Shown piece after piece: positions 1 through 8,546 of a stretch of DNA of 52,739 nt. Made by a program: the position numbers and the translations under genes. The notes beneath the pieces are model-generated. The model saw only the letters and a list, made by a program, of their open reading frames with translations. It was not told where the DNA came from and made no database searches. Each line of letters opens with the position of its first letter. Position 1 is the first letter of the stretch. Source of the DNA: Gemmataceae bacterium (GTDB taxonomy: Bacteria; Planctomycetota; Planctomycetia; Gemmatales; Gemmataceae); assembly GCA_003136315.1 (NCBI GenBank), contig PLDW01000204.1, forward strand, positions 13,762 to 66,500, written 5' to 3'.

Positions 1-215
1 GAGCTGGACCAGCCTCACGCTCGGCAGGAGCCTCGCCCTCCCGTTAGACCGATGATTGCTCCGCGAATGAGACAGCCTCTGCGGGTTCCCGTATGAGAGA
101 CCAGCTACAGAGACGCTGCAAGAGCGCCCTGGGATCCTGGGTGTCCCTCCCCACGCTTCAGAAGCGGGTTTCCTGACTCAGTCTCTTCAACTTGAAACTG
201 GAACCTCTGCTGTGA
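1..215. other. Window edge, no gene recognised
   Basis: This stretch lies beyond the stop codon of the first kinase gene. I see no open frame with planctomycete-like protein character, no tRNA and no strong terminator hairpin. It may hold the 3-prime flank of the kinase and the edge of a neighbouring gene outside the window. Confidence 0.4.
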
Positions 216-2696
216 TTACCCCTTGAGTGGGACCAGCAAGACGCTCCCATCCCCAAGGCCAACGGCCAGAACCCGGCCGTGAGTGGAGAATGCCAGCGCC
301 CCGACCGGACCGGACAACGTGAACTCCTGGGTTGGGGTTCCGGACCCCGCAGCGAACACCCGGACGACTCCGCTGTGCGTTCCGACGGCGACCGAAACCT
401 CGTCCGCGGAAACAGCGACACACGTTGGGGGTTGGAATGTCTGTCGTGGCCGCGTGAAGGGGATCATGTTCTTGGCAGCCAGGACTTCATACCGAATATC
501 GGCTGTGACCGCCCCGGCCGGGAACCGCCCGGCCGCCGTCTCCACCCCGGTCAGATAGAGCCGGAGGCCATCCGGCCCATACACCCCAGCCCCGGGTTCT
601 CCACGGGTGCCAGGGCCTGGGTCGAACTGTCGTGCGGATCGGCCAGGTTTTTGAGGGATCTCCCGGAGGATGTCGTGATCGCTAGACACCAGGCAAGCCT
701 CACCATCTGGCGAGACGGTGATCCCATTCACTCCCATCGACCTGTGGTCGAGCTGGCCGACCATTCGGCCGGTCTCCAGGTCGATGCGTCCGAGCCGCTT
801 GTCCCCATCGGTGAACGCCACCACAGCCGCCCGGCCCGCAGCGCCAACCCCTACCACTCGTGCCCGAAAGCCGGGGCCGAGGTCGATCTCGCGCGGCAGC
901 CCGCCACGCTCCGACCACACACATAACACCCCGTCCGGGCGGGCTGTCACCACCGTCCGTCCATCCGCTGATACCGTGGCCGTCCGGCCTGGTCCTGCGG
1001 ATGGGGTCATGAACCGTCCGGACTCCTCCAGGGTCGGCAGGCTCCACTCTTCCAACTGTCCACCGCGGCGAGCGACGAGAAGTCGTCGGTCGCTGGGTCC
1101 GAACTGGAACCAGAGAACCGGAGCCCCACTCTTCCCCACCTGGATTGATGAGATGCCCCCGTCCGGACCTGGGGTGGGAGAGAGCTGATCCAGTGGGGAG
1201 GGGAGGCGGCGGAGGAGTTCTGCTGCACCGATTGCAAGAGGAGTACCGACGCGGCGTGTCCGGAACGCGATCACGCGATCACGGAGCCGGCCACGATCCT
1301 CGCCCGGTGTGTCGAGGGCTTTCTGGAGCGCTCGCAATTCCTCGGCCGGGGCATCTTCGGGAACAGCCGGGGAACCGAGCTGGGTGTGGTCGGGCGGCGA
1401 TTCCACCGCGAGAGTTCCGCGAGGTCTGCCCCGGCTGACGACAAGGGCTACGACCACGAGGATCGCAAGCGTTGCGACTGTCACCCACAGCCACCGGAGC
1501 CTGGAAGCAGGGGACGGGCTCGGGAGCCGATTCGTGAGTGGTGAGGCGGCGAGAGTGTGAGTTTGGCTGATCAGGAGGTGGAATGCGGACTGCCATTCGT
1601 CCACAACCGGGGCGGGATGGGATTCGGGCGGGGCAACAGTGGCGGAGGGGCCAGCCGACGGGGGTTCGTTGCCAGGCCGCAGAGCGAGAAGGGCGTCGGT
1701 CAATGCCTGCGGGGTGGGATACCGGTCCTCCGGCCGCTTGGCCATCAAACGAGCCACGATTGCGTTCAGGGCTGGGGGGGTCGGCCCACCTGGGAGTTGG
1801 ACTGGCGGAATCGGCGAGGAGCTGTGAGCCAGCAGTTTGTCGACCGAGGAGCCGGTGTACGGTGGGCGGCCAGTGAGCAAGAAGAAGAAGGTACACCCGA
1901 GTGCGTACAGATCAGCCCGGATGTCCACTCCGTGAGGATCGACCGCCTGCTCGGGAGCCATGAAGTCTGGGGTTCCGAGCAGCACCCCGTCGGTGGTCAA
2001 GGTGCCGGCCATCGATTCCTGGCCAGTCGGTTCGCGGAACCGCGACAGGCCCAGATCGAGTAGTTTCACCCTCCCGGTCTGATCCTCCCGGATCAGGTTC
2101 GACGGCTTCACATCGCGGTGGACCAGACCCCGCTCGTGGACGTGTTGGAGGGCCAGGCTGGCCTGATAGATGGCCATGCAGGCGTCGGGCACCGGCAATG
2201 GTCCTGAGCGGCGAACGACCGTTGCCAGGTCAACCCCCTGGATGAACTGGGTCGCCAGGTACCACTGCCGGCCGACTTCCCCAGCGTCGACCGCCCGGAC
2301 CACGTGCTGGTGGTGGAGATCGGAGGTCAGCCGAATCTCCCGAAGGAATCGCCGCGCGACCACCTTCGAGGCGATCTTGTCCGGTCGGATCACCTTGACC
2401 GCGTCGATCCGCCCAAGCCGTCGGTGACGGGCCTTGTATACCGACCCCATCCCACCCTCTCCGAGCTTGTCGAGCAGGATGTAGGGGCCGAACATCAGAG
2501 AATACGTCCGCCCGCCCAGAACGGCCTCGCCCTGATACTTTGTGAGCCACCCTTTCTCGACAAGCCGGCGGACCACCTGTTCGGGCGGGTGCGCACCCGT
2601 CCGGGTCGCTGCCTCCACCCGTGCAAACTGGCTCGGGGTGAGGAGCGGAAACCGTTTGAAATCTGCCAGTAGCGTTTCCGCGTTGGGGACCGACAT
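216..2696 (-). CDS. Ser/Thr protein kinase with C-terminal WD40-like repeats
   Basis: This is a Hanks-type (PknB-like) kinase of 826 residues. An N-terminal helical segment (residues about 5-65) matches one in the kinase at 37133-40309. The kinase domain follows, with glycine loop GEGGMGSVY near residue 79, catalytic Lys in AVKVI near 101, HRDVKPSN near 193, DLG (for DFG) near 214 and APE near 247. All catalytic residues are present. A proline-rich linker leads to one membrane helix near residues 410-430 (LRWLWVTVATLAILVVVALV). The remaining part is WD40-like (LVARRGGQLEEWSL, TVVTARPDGVLCVWS, VAVGTHSGVVRVF), probably a beta-propeller on the other side of the membrane. The open frame extends 13 codons upstream to a TTG, but the ATG at 2696 (MSVPNAET) fits the start of the conserved helical domain. 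The signal and substrates cannot be read from the sequence. Confidence 0.93.
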   Translation of the reverse strand: MSVPNAETLLADFKRFPLLTPSQFARVEAATRTGAHPPEQVVRRLVEKGWLTKYQGEAVLGGRTYSLMFGPYILLDKLGEGGMGSVYKARHRRLGRIDAVKVIRPDKIASKVVARRFLREIRLTSDLHHQHVVRAVDAGEVGRQWYLATQFIQGVDLATVVRRSGPLPVPDACMAIYQASLALQHVHERGLVHRDVKPSNLIREDQTGRVKLLDLGLSRFREPTGQESMAGTLTTDGVLLGTPDFMAPEQAVDPHGVDIRADLYALGCTFFFLLTGRPPYTGSSVDKLLAHSSSPIPPVQLPGGPTPPALNAIVARLMAKRPEDRYPTPQALTDALLALRPGNEPPSAGPSATVAPPESHPAPVVDEWQSAFHLLISQTHTLAASPLTNRLPSPSPASRLRWLWVTVATLAILVVVALVVSRGRPRGTLAVESPPDHTQLGSPAVPEDAPAEELRALQKALDTPGEDRGRLRDRVIAFRTRRVGTPLAIGAAELLRRLPSPLDQLSPTPGPDGGISSIQVGKSGAPVLWFQFGPSDRRLLVARRGGQLEEWSLPTLEESGRFMTPSAGPGRTATVSADGRTVVTARPDGVLCVWSERGGLPREIDLGPGFRARVVGVGAAGRAAVVAFTDGDKRLGRIDLETGRMVGQLDHRSMGVNGITVSPDGEACLVSSDHDILREIPQKPGRSARQFDPGPGTRGEPGAGVYGPDGLRLYLTGVETAAGRFPAGAVTADIRYEVLAAKNMIPFTRPRQTFQPPTCVAVSADEVSVAVGTHSGVVRVFAAGSGTPTQEFTLSGPVGALAFSTHGRVLAVGLGDGSVLLVPLKG

Positions 2697-2944
2697 CCCA
2701 GAAATCCGAACGAGGACAAAATCCTGTGTCAGCAAATTCTTAGTTCGCTGCGGGCCGGGAAGCTGCGGGTTTCAGAGAACTTTCTTGTCCCGGGTGAAAG
2801 CCGAGGTGGGTTCGCTGGTATTCCCATTGGAATACTCCCCATCCTGGGCTCGCATCGCGAAACCTCGTCTCGTACCAAAAATCTATACCCATTCGACCGA
2901 CCAACGGTTACAGGCGGGGCGTTTCGGGGCCAGCGGAGCCGGTC

Positions 2945-4246
2945 ATGCGGATTGCGTTCATCACTGCCGGAGCGGCCGGCATGTACTGTGGGAGTTGCAT
3001 GCGGGACAATACTCTCGTGGCTGCCCTACGCCGACTCGGTCACGATGCCCTCCTGATCCCGACCTACACCCCCATCCGGACGGACGAGGTGAACGTCAGC
3101 GAGGGGCGGGTGTTCTTCGGTGGGATCAACGTCTACCTCCAACAGAAATCGTGGCTGTTCCGTCATACACCCTGGCTCTTCGACCGGCTCCTCGATGTCC
3201 CGCGTCTTCTCCGCTGGGTGTCCCGCTTCGCGGCCAGGACAAAATACAGCGAACTCGGGCAGATGACTCTCTCGATGCTCCGGGGCCGCGACGGGAAGCA
3301 GCGCAAAGAGGTGGCCAAACTGACTCGGTGGCTGGCCACCGAGGTGAAACCCGACGCGGTGATCTTCTCGAACGCTCTGTTGTCCGGGATCATCCCGGAA
3401 ATCCGGCGAGCGGTCGAAACGCCGGTACTCGTCACCCTCCAGGGGGACGACATCTTCCTCAACGCCCTCCCCGCGGCTGACCGGAAGGCCTGCATCGACC
3501 TGATCCGCCAAAATGGGGACGCAGTCGATGGATATATCTGTACGAGCCGGTACTACGCCGGGTTCATGGCGGGGTATCTCGGAATCCCGCCGGAGAAAAT
3601 CCACGTCGTGTATCCTGGGCTGAACCTCGCCGGCCACGGCGGGCCGCGGGAGACGAAGACAGAACCCCCGTATGTGATCGGCTACTTCGCGCGGGTCTGC
3701 CCCGAAAAGGGGTTTCAGAACGTGGTCGATGCGTTTATCGAGCTTCGGAAGACCCCCGGAGCACCGCCATGCCGCTTGCGGGCCTCCGGGTGGCTCGGGG
3801 AGAACGACCGACCGTTCTTCGACCAGCAGGCGGCCAAGTTGAAACACGCCGGGCTGGCGGACGAGTTCGAGTACGTTCTGAGTCCCGGACATGCCGAGAA
3901 AGTGGCCTTCCTGCGATCGGTGGATGTGCTCGCGGTGCCGACTACCTATCAGGAACCGAAAGGACTCTATGTACTTGAAGCCTGGGCGAACGGCGTTCCC
4001 GTCGTGAAGCCCAGGCACGGGGCATTCCCGGAATTGATCGAAGCAACCGGTGGCGGGCTACTCGTCCCCCCGGACGATCCGGTCGCCCTGGCTGTGGGGT
4101 TGCGGCAGATCCTCGACGACCACGCATTCCGCGACCAGGCGGGTCGGGCCGGTGAGGCTGCGGTTCGGGAGCGGTTCACGGCCGACGTGATGGCCCGGGA
4201 GACAATGAAAGTGCTGGAACGATACGTCAAAGTGCGGAGTGTGTAA
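2945..4246 (+). CDS. Glycosyltransferase family 4 (GT-B fold)
   Basis: A 433-residue GT4-type glycosyltransferase, expected to move a sugar from a nucleotide-sugar donor to a glycan or lipid acceptor. The N-terminal half begins with a Rossmann strand and a glycine-rich loop (MRIAFITAGAAGMYCGSCMR). The C-terminal half has the donor-site signatures IGYFARVCPEKGF and the E-x7-E motif EPKGLYVLE, followed by GVPVVKPRHGAFPELIE. Length is usual for the family, and no signal peptide or membrane helix is seen, so it should be cytosolic. The start ATG is preceded by GGAG at a good distance. It is divergent from the kinase at 216-2696 with about 250 bases between them, so both promoters probably lie there. 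No other glycan genes are adjacent, so the acceptor is unknown. Confidence 0.9.
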   Translation: MRIAFITAGAAGMYCGSCMRDNTLVAALRRLGHDALLIPTYTPIRTDEVNVSEGRVFFGGINVYLQQKSWLFRHTPWLFDRLLDVPRLLRWVSRFAARTKYSELGQMTLSMLRGRDGKQRKEVAKLTRWLATEVKPDAVIFSNALLSGIIPEIRRAVETPVLVTLQGDDIFLNALPAADRKACIDLIRQNGDAVDGYICTSRYYAGFMAGYLGIPPEKIHVVYPGLNLAGHGGPRETKTEPPYVIGYFARVCPEKGFQNVVDAFIELRKTPGAPPCRLRASGWLGENDRPFFDQQAAKLKHAGLADEFEYVLSPGHAEKVAFLRSVDVLAVPTTYQEPKGLYVLEAWANGVPVVKPRHGAFPELIEATGGGLLVPPDDPVALAVGLRQILDDHAFRDQAGRAGEAAVRERFTADVMARETMKVLERYVKVRSV

Positions 4247-4329
4247 CCAGGAGGCCGGAGGGGCGAGGGCCGCTCGGCCCAAGAATCCGTCACGATTCTA
4301 CCACCGAATTGAAGACAGGCAGGTTCGGA

Positions 4330-4857
4330 TCAAGGGCCTTTCCTATAGCGCGCCACGAATCGCTTGATAGCCTGATAGACTTTATCGAGCAAGGTAGGTT
4401 TTCTCGGCACAGGCGTACCGGGAATGCGCCGCCTTAAGAAAGCCTCGACCTTCCCGTAGCATGGTCCTTCAAGCCCTTCCAAAGTATGCTCAATGTCTTC
4501 ATCCCCACCGAGTTTGCTTCTCCAAGTGCCATCGGCTTGCTGCCTGGCCATATGTCGGACCAGTCCTCTCCACACGTAGATGGCGACCTTCTCGTATCCA
4601 GGCTCCCAACTGCCATCGGTGCACGGGGAATAGCCAAGTGTAGCGAACGCCTGGGTAAATACCGCTACAGTCTCTTCGTGATGCGGAACACCTGGTGGCC
4701 AATAATTGCTCGAATTGGGAGGATGGTCATCTGGCCACCATGCCCTTTGAAAATCTCCAGCGGCATACGCAATACAATTATGATAATGTGGATCGCTAGT
4801 CCGTACGTATCCAAATTTTCTTAAATTTGGAAAGTCGCGGTCGTAATCTTGATCCAC
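4330..4857 (-). CDS. Uncharacterised protein resembling the DUF7689 family
   Basis: 175 residues, soluble, function unknown. Conserved-looking features include a Cys in the HNCIAYAAGD segment near residue 27, a Trp-rich stretch (AWWPDD, YWPPG), GYSPC near 75, EPGYEKVAIY near 85, a R-H-xA-RQ-xx-DG-xW-xSKLG block near residues 100-115 and GLEGPCYGKV near 128. From memory this pattern belongs to a widespread small family annotated as DUF7689, often found in cyanobacteria and planctomycetes. The Cys/His pairs could be catalytic or structural, but no enzyme class can be assigned. It starts with GTG, 10 bases after the stop of the gene at 4868-5209, and is probably co-transcribed with it. Confidence 0.75.
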   Translation of the reverse strand: MDQDYDRDFPNLRKFGYVRTSDPHYHNCIAYAAGDFQRAWWPDDHPPNSSNYWPPGVPHHEETVAVFTQAFATLGYSPCTDGSWEPGYEKVAIYVWRGLVRHMARQQADGTWRSKLGGDEDIEHTLEGLEGPCYGKVEAFLRRRIPGTPVPRKPTLLDKVYQAIKRFVARYRKGP

Positions 4858-4867
4858 GATATTGTCA

Positions 4868-5209
4868 TTAGTAAGATTGCGATTTCCCCCAGGCTAGCCA
4901 CGCCTTTGCCATTTTCTCCCCATCGCCACGAAATTCAGGAGGTGATGGATCGACCCCGGTGATTGCGTGTAACGCCCAGAACCAGAAGTCGACTCGCCGC
5001 TCTAACTCGCGAAGCAATAGGGGCACGGCGATCGGACCCATACCGATAATCGCTTGGTATGCCGGGTGCAAGACAAGTTGAGAGGTAGATGATACGTGCG
5101 CTGTATCGGCCTTCCACTGATCACGAAGCCTGAGGAACTTCTGTTCGATGGACTCAGGAGCAGAAACGGTTTGGCTCACCGGCTCAGGTGTAGGCATGAG
5201 ATCACTCAA
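4868..5209 (-). CDS. Small uncharacterised protein, first gene of a two-gene unit
   Basis: 113 residues, no membrane helix or signal peptide. After a polar N-terminal 25 residues comes a helical part with AYQAIIGMGPIAVPLLLREL, then DFWFWALHAITGVDP and a Trp-rich end (MAKAWLAWG). The GMG-x-x-AVPLLLREL segment recalls one HEAT-type helix pair. I recognise this as a recurrent small family in Gemmata-like and cyanobacterial genomes that often precedes a DUF7689-like gene, as here. The close spacing implies one transcript. A toxin-antitoxin or adaptor role is only a guess. Confidence 0.7.
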   Translation of the reverse strand: MSDLMPTPEPVSQTVSAPESIEQKFLRLRDQWKADTAHVSSTSQLVLHPAYQAIIGMGPIAVPLLLRELERRVDFWFWALHAITGVDPSPPEFRGDGEKMAKAWLAWGKSQSY

Positions 5210-5550
5210 CCAGCCCAGTCAGAAGAAAAACGGCTAGTGAAAGCAGGGCTTGGTGTTAATGGAAAAATCGGCAAACCTCACATACCTATTCTATTGTCGC
5301 CAAAGTGCTGCATCGAGTCGAGTCCCAAGATCGAAACCGCATCTCTTGGAAAATACTCTGCCACACCGAGCCGCCAAGCGTATCTTTTCAAAGCGGGGGG
5401 GAGAAATATTTCAAAACCGCGTCCCCTTCCGCAACAGTGTCGGGGAGTGAGGTTCCTTTGCTGCCACCCCAGGCGTGATTTGAAAACATGCCCTGACTAT
5501 CCCCGTGCGGTTTGTTTCCGCCGTCCCACCCTCCGTTTTTCGCATTCCCC
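5210..5550. other. Intergenic region between divergent units
   Basis: About 340 bases separate the minus-strand pair from the thioesterase gene. The first 200 bases are clearly more AT-rich than the genes (stretches such as GAAATATTTCAAAA) and probably contain the promoters of both units. I see no confident repeat, RNA or ORF. Confidence 0.35.
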
Positions 5551-5970
5551 ATGCCTGCTTTCAGCACCACCCGGCGGGTCGAATTCGGCGACACCGACAT
5601 GGCCGGGATCATGCACTTCGCCAACTTCTTCCGGTTCATGGAAGTGGCGGAAACCGACTTCCTCCACACCCTCGGCATCTCCGTGAGCTGGCGGGAGGAC
5701 GGAGTGAAGTGGGGGTTCCCGCGGGTGTCAGTTGCGTGCGACTACCAGAAACCAGCCCGATTCGAGGATGTGCTCACGATCACGGTTACGGTTGAGCGGA
5801 TCGGGACGAAATCGGTCAGCTATCGGTTCGATTTCCACAATCAGCGTGAGGAGCCGGTTGCGGTGGGCCGGATCACCACGGTGTTCTGCCGAACGGGTGG
5901 GCCGGACCATCTCGAATCGGTCGAGATTCCGGCCGAACTCCGGGCGAAACTGGACGGGCGGGCTGTCTGA
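5551..5970 (+). CDS. Acyl-CoA thioesterase, 4-hydroxybenzoyl-CoA thioesterase (YbgC-like) type
   Basis: 139 residues, hot-dog fold thioesterase expected to hydrolyse acyl-CoA. The active-site segment is near the N-terminus: VEFGDTDMAGIMHFANFFRF, with the catalytic Asp of the D-x-D-xx-G pattern followed by a helix ending MEVAETDFL. The rest alternates strands as in the family (VSVACDYQKPARFEDVLTITVTV, SVSYRFDFHN, VGRITTVF). An in-frame TTG lies 13 codons upstream, but the ATG at 5551 begins directly before the first strand of the fold. Its TGA overlaps the ATG of the prenyltransferase-like gene by one base (TGATG), so translation is probably coupled. The physiological substrate is unknown. Confidence 0.88.
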   Translation: MPAFSTTRRVEFGDTDMAGIMHFANFFRFMEVAETDFLHTLGISVSWREDGVKWGFPRVSVACDYQKPARFEDVLTITVTVERIGTKSVSYRFDFHNQREEPVAVGRITTVFCRTGGPDHLESVEIPAELRAKLDGRAV

Positions 5971-6920
5971 TGGCTGACGAACCCTATCTGACGCGTCTGA
6001 CCGTGCGGCTCCTCGACGGGGTCGAGCGTCTCCCGGATCACGTTCGGGAGCGGCACGCCGAGTACCTCCGTGGCTGCCAGAATCCGGACGGTGGGTTCTC
6101 CGGCCGTGAAGGCGGCTCGGATCTGTACTACACCGGCTTCGCGCTGCGGTCGCTAGCGGTTCTCGGGGCTCTCGATCCCGCACTCTGCACGAACGCAGGG
6201 GGCTTCCTCCGTGAGCGAATGGGCGGCTCGGCTGCGGTGGTGGATTTCTTCTCCCTGGTCGTGAGTTGCTATCTGGTCCCGGTGGGTGGTGGGCCGGACG
6301 TGCTGGCCAGCGCTCCGACCGACTGGCGGGATCGGGTGGCGGCCACGCTGGAAACCTACCGAACCGCGGACGGCGGGTACGGGAAGACCCCCGGAGCCCT
6401 GTACGGGAGCACGTACACGAGCTTCCTCGTCACCCTGTGCTTGCAACTGCTCGAACGTTCGGTCCCGGCTGCCGACCAGTTGGTCGCGTTTGTGAAGTCC
6501 CGGCGACGCGACGACGGGGGCTATGTCGAAATCTCGGCGATGAAACGGAGCGGCACCAATCCGACGGCGGCGGGCGTCGGCGTGCTCCAGATCCTCGGTG
6601 GACTCGACGACGATGCCCGGTCGGCGGTGGCAAACTTCCTGGCCGCGCTGCCGTCTCCATTCGAGGGCGGGTTGCGGGCGAACGACCGTATCCCGGCAGC
6701 CGACTTGCTCTCCACCTTCACCGGGAGTTGGACGCTCGACCAACTCGGGGCCGCAGACAAACTCGACTGGCCAGCAATCCGCGACTACGCCGAATCCTGC
6801 GAACAACCCACCGGCGGCTTCCGAGGCGGGCTCTGGGACGAGCAGGTCGATGTGGAATACACCTTCTACGGCCTTGGCATTCTGGCGCTGGCGGGACTAC
6901 ACGCAGCCGAGGTTACTTAA
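5970..6920 (+). CDS. Prenyltransferase-beta/terpene-cyclase-like alpha-alpha toroid protein
   Basis: 316 residues made of repeated helical hairpins with the glycine-rich loop signature of protein prenyltransferase beta subunits and squalene cyclases: QNPDGGFSG, TADGGYGKT, RRDDGGYVE, QPTGGFRGG. The last repeat reads DVEYTFYGLGILAL, where zinc-dependent prenyltransferases usually have D-xx-HT; the zinc-ligand His appears to be Tyr here, and no D-x-C zinc pair is evident. The fold is clear but prenyl transfer is doubtful. No signal peptide. The start overlaps the thioesterase stop by one base, so the two act together or are at least co-expressed. Its 3-prime end overlaps the convergent gene at 6913-7194 by 8 bases. 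Confidence 0.82.
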   Translation: MADEPYLTRLTVRLLDGVERLPDHVRERHAEYLRGCQNPDGGFSGREGGSDLYYTGFALRSLAVLGALDPALCTNAGGFLRERMGGSAAVVDFFSLVVSCYLVPVGGGPDVLASAPTDWRDRVAATLETYRTADGGYGKTPGALYGSTYTSFLVTLCLQLLERSVPAADQLVAFVKSRRRDDGGYVEISAMKRSGTNPTAAGVGVLQILGGLDDDARSAVANFLAALPSPFEGGLRANDRIPAADLLSTFTGSWTLDQLGAADKLDWPAIRDYAESCEQPTGGFRGGLWDEQVDVEYTFYGLGILALAGLHAAEVT

Positions 6921-7194
6921 AGAGTGCTACGAGTGACAGGACAACCGCGGCCAACCCCACCCAGAAAGCGAGCTTTGCGTACTTGAAGGCTCCGAACGTT
7001 GCCTCAGCAACCTTGTCGGCTTGGGACTGGACGCCCAACCGGTAACAGACCCTCGCTTGAAATTCCGGACTCGCAACGAACGCCAAAACGAAAACGTCGT
7101 CGCTCTCTCTCCCATGCCCAAGATTAAATTTGAATTGTTCCTTCTCTTCGGAACCCATCCCCTTCAGCCGTGCTTTGAGATCGTCGCTAGTCAT
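6913..7194 (-). CDS. Small tail-anchored membrane protein, unknown function
   Basis: 93 residues. The N-terminal 60 residues are charged and helical (TSDDLKARLKGMGSEEKEQF), followed by a C-terminal hydrophobic segment (FWVGLAAVVLSLVAL) ending FK, so it should be tail-anchored with the bulk in the cytoplasm. The frame is open 7 codons further upstream, but the purine-rich GGAGAGGAGG lies 5 bases before the ATG at 7194 and decides the start. I do not recognise the family. Confidence 0.65.
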   Translation of the reverse strand: MTSDDLKARLKGMGSEEKEQFKFNLGHGRESDDVFVLAFVASPEFQARVCYRLGVQSQADKVAEATFGAFKYAKLAFWVGLAAVVLSLVALFK

Positions 7195-7279
7195 GCCATC
7201 CTCCTCTCCTTTCATTCGCCCCCCGAGTACGTTTCTTTATCCTCCACGATCTGCCTCTCCTATGGCCTAGCTCCAGGGC

Positions 7280-8023
7280 CTATCCAGCCTCAGCTAGCTT
7301 CGCGGGCCTCGTATCCACCCTCAAGAAGAACCCTCCATAGAACCAGAGATACCAGCTTGAAATGCCATGATCTTTAGCGTCGAAGAGATATTGACAACCG
7401 AACACGCTGCCTAGTGTCAACGGACCATTCGCTCCGAGCGTGTTCATTATTTCGTATACTTCGTTGACATAAATCTGATCCTGTCGCCTAATGTCGAAGA
7501 CGTAATCATCCGGCAAACGCTTGCCGAGTTGGTCGTAGTACAAACCACGAATCATCGTCCGGATCAACTCGTTGACCCGCTCTCCTTCGATGGGGATGGA
7601 AGGGTAATCGCCGAGGTAAAGCCCAGCGCCTGTGTATAACGGACTTCGGCTGAGGCGTGTCTTGACTGCTCGCCCGATCTCGGAGAGATTCTTCTCAACC
7701 GACCGAATCACCTTGCCCTTCATCAACTCTTTAGCAACCGGATGCTCAGAGCAGTAGAGATCCAACACAAGCATGTCCCGAAGGTAGGAGTCATTCTTCG
7801 ATTTTTTGTTGTTGCATTCCGCACAGGCGGGAACCTTCGGATAGGGCACCGGGAGCGGGGGAATGAAAAGGCAACTCGGAATGACGTGATCAGTCGTTGT
7901 GCCCAGAGTAATCCCGCAGTAAACACAAAGTGGCTTCACGACTTGGCTCCCTCGTGATAACGTCCTATGATATTGATCCCATTCGTCATAGTGAGGTTCG
8001 CGCGGCGGTCGATCTATATCCAT
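7280..8023 (-). CDS. HNH-type zinc-binding protein, putative endonuclease
   Basis: 247 residues. An HNH/treble-clef motif is clear near the N-terminus: CVYCG (Cys33, Cys36), TTDHVIP (Asp45-His46) and ACAECNNKKS (Cys67, Cys70, Asn71). In HNH nucleases the DH pair and the Asn bind metal and DNA while the four Cys bind zinc. The remaining 160 residues are unlike any domain I recognise. No phage, restriction or modification gene is adjacent, so it may be a stand-alone nuclease or a defence gene. It is flanked downstream by the minus-strand small membrane protein and upstream by a dispersed repeat. Confidence 0.82.
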   Translation of the reverse strand: MDIDRPPREPHYDEWDQYHRTLSRGSQVVKPLCVYCGITLGTTTDHVIPSCLFIPPLPVPYPKVPACAECNNKKSKNDSYLRDMLVLDLYCSEHPVAKELMKGKVIRSVEKNLSEIGRAVKTRLSRSPLYTGAGLYLGDYPSIPIEGERVNELIRTMIRGLYYDQLGKRLPDDYVFDIRRQDQIYVNEVYEIMNTLGANGPLTLGSVFGCQYLFDAKDHGISSWYLWFYGGFFLRVDTRPAKLAEAG

Positions 8024-8037
8024 TCACTGGAACTATT

Positions 8038-8235
8038 TCCCTCGTTCCCACGCTCCGCGTGGGAATGCCGTTTTCGACGCTCTGCGTCCTGGCCTGAACG
8101 GACCGGAGGCGTGATCGTCGATTCGGTAGACGTTGTCCCCGGCGTGTTGCCCCACACCCGCGGAGCGGGGGAAGAACGGTTCCCACGGAGGACCGTGGGA
8201 ACCAGGGGAGACGTTGTCGCGTCGAGTGAGAAGTG
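8038..8235. repeat. Dispersed GTTCCCACGCTC-type repeat
   Basis: An intergenic repeat bounded by inverted GTTCCCACG / CGTGGGAAC motifs, with internal hairpins (CCCACGCTCCGCGTGGG). A closely related copy lies at 31404-31569, and its last part (GTTGTCGCGTCGAG-GAGAAGTG) recurs at 40736-40800. It lies upstream of the HNH gene and could form stable RNA structure if transcribed. Confidence 0.8.
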
Positions 8236-8335
8236 CAGGAATTCCTGTGGTACGTTGGCCGCAGAACTTGACGGCATCATGTACAATCAACTCCAGGTGA
8301 CGCTCGGCGCGCCACCGTGGTAGGAAGGACCACCG

Positions 8336-8545
8336 ATGCCCGTACCCACGCTGTTTAAGCCCGGTGACCGGGTCAAAATCCTGCACTCGAACGGGCTTTC
8401 CGGTCGGGTTGTGGAGTTGCGCGGACCTCTCGGCCCGAAGGGCGCTCAGGTGTACCGCCTTCGGCTCTGGAAGAACCCGAAGCCAGTCTATGTCGAGGTC
8501 TGTGAGGACCAACTCGAAGCCATTCCCAATCGAGGAATCGCATAG
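8336..8545 (+). CDS. Small beta-barrel (KOW/SH3-like) protein
   Basis: 69 residues. The sequence FKPGDRVKILHSNGLSGRVVELRG resembles a KOW/SH3-like strand-turn-strand, followed by QVYRLRLWKN and PVYVEVCEDQLEAI, as in small RNA- or protein-binding barrels. The ATG is preceded by AGGAAGG at a suitable distance. It converges on the gene at 8547-8978 with one base between. Function unknown. Confidence 0.7.
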   Translation: MPVPTLFKPGDRVKILHSNGLSGRVVELRGPLGPKGAQVYRLRLWKNPKPVYVEVCEDQLEAIPNRGIA

Positions 8546-8546
8546 G

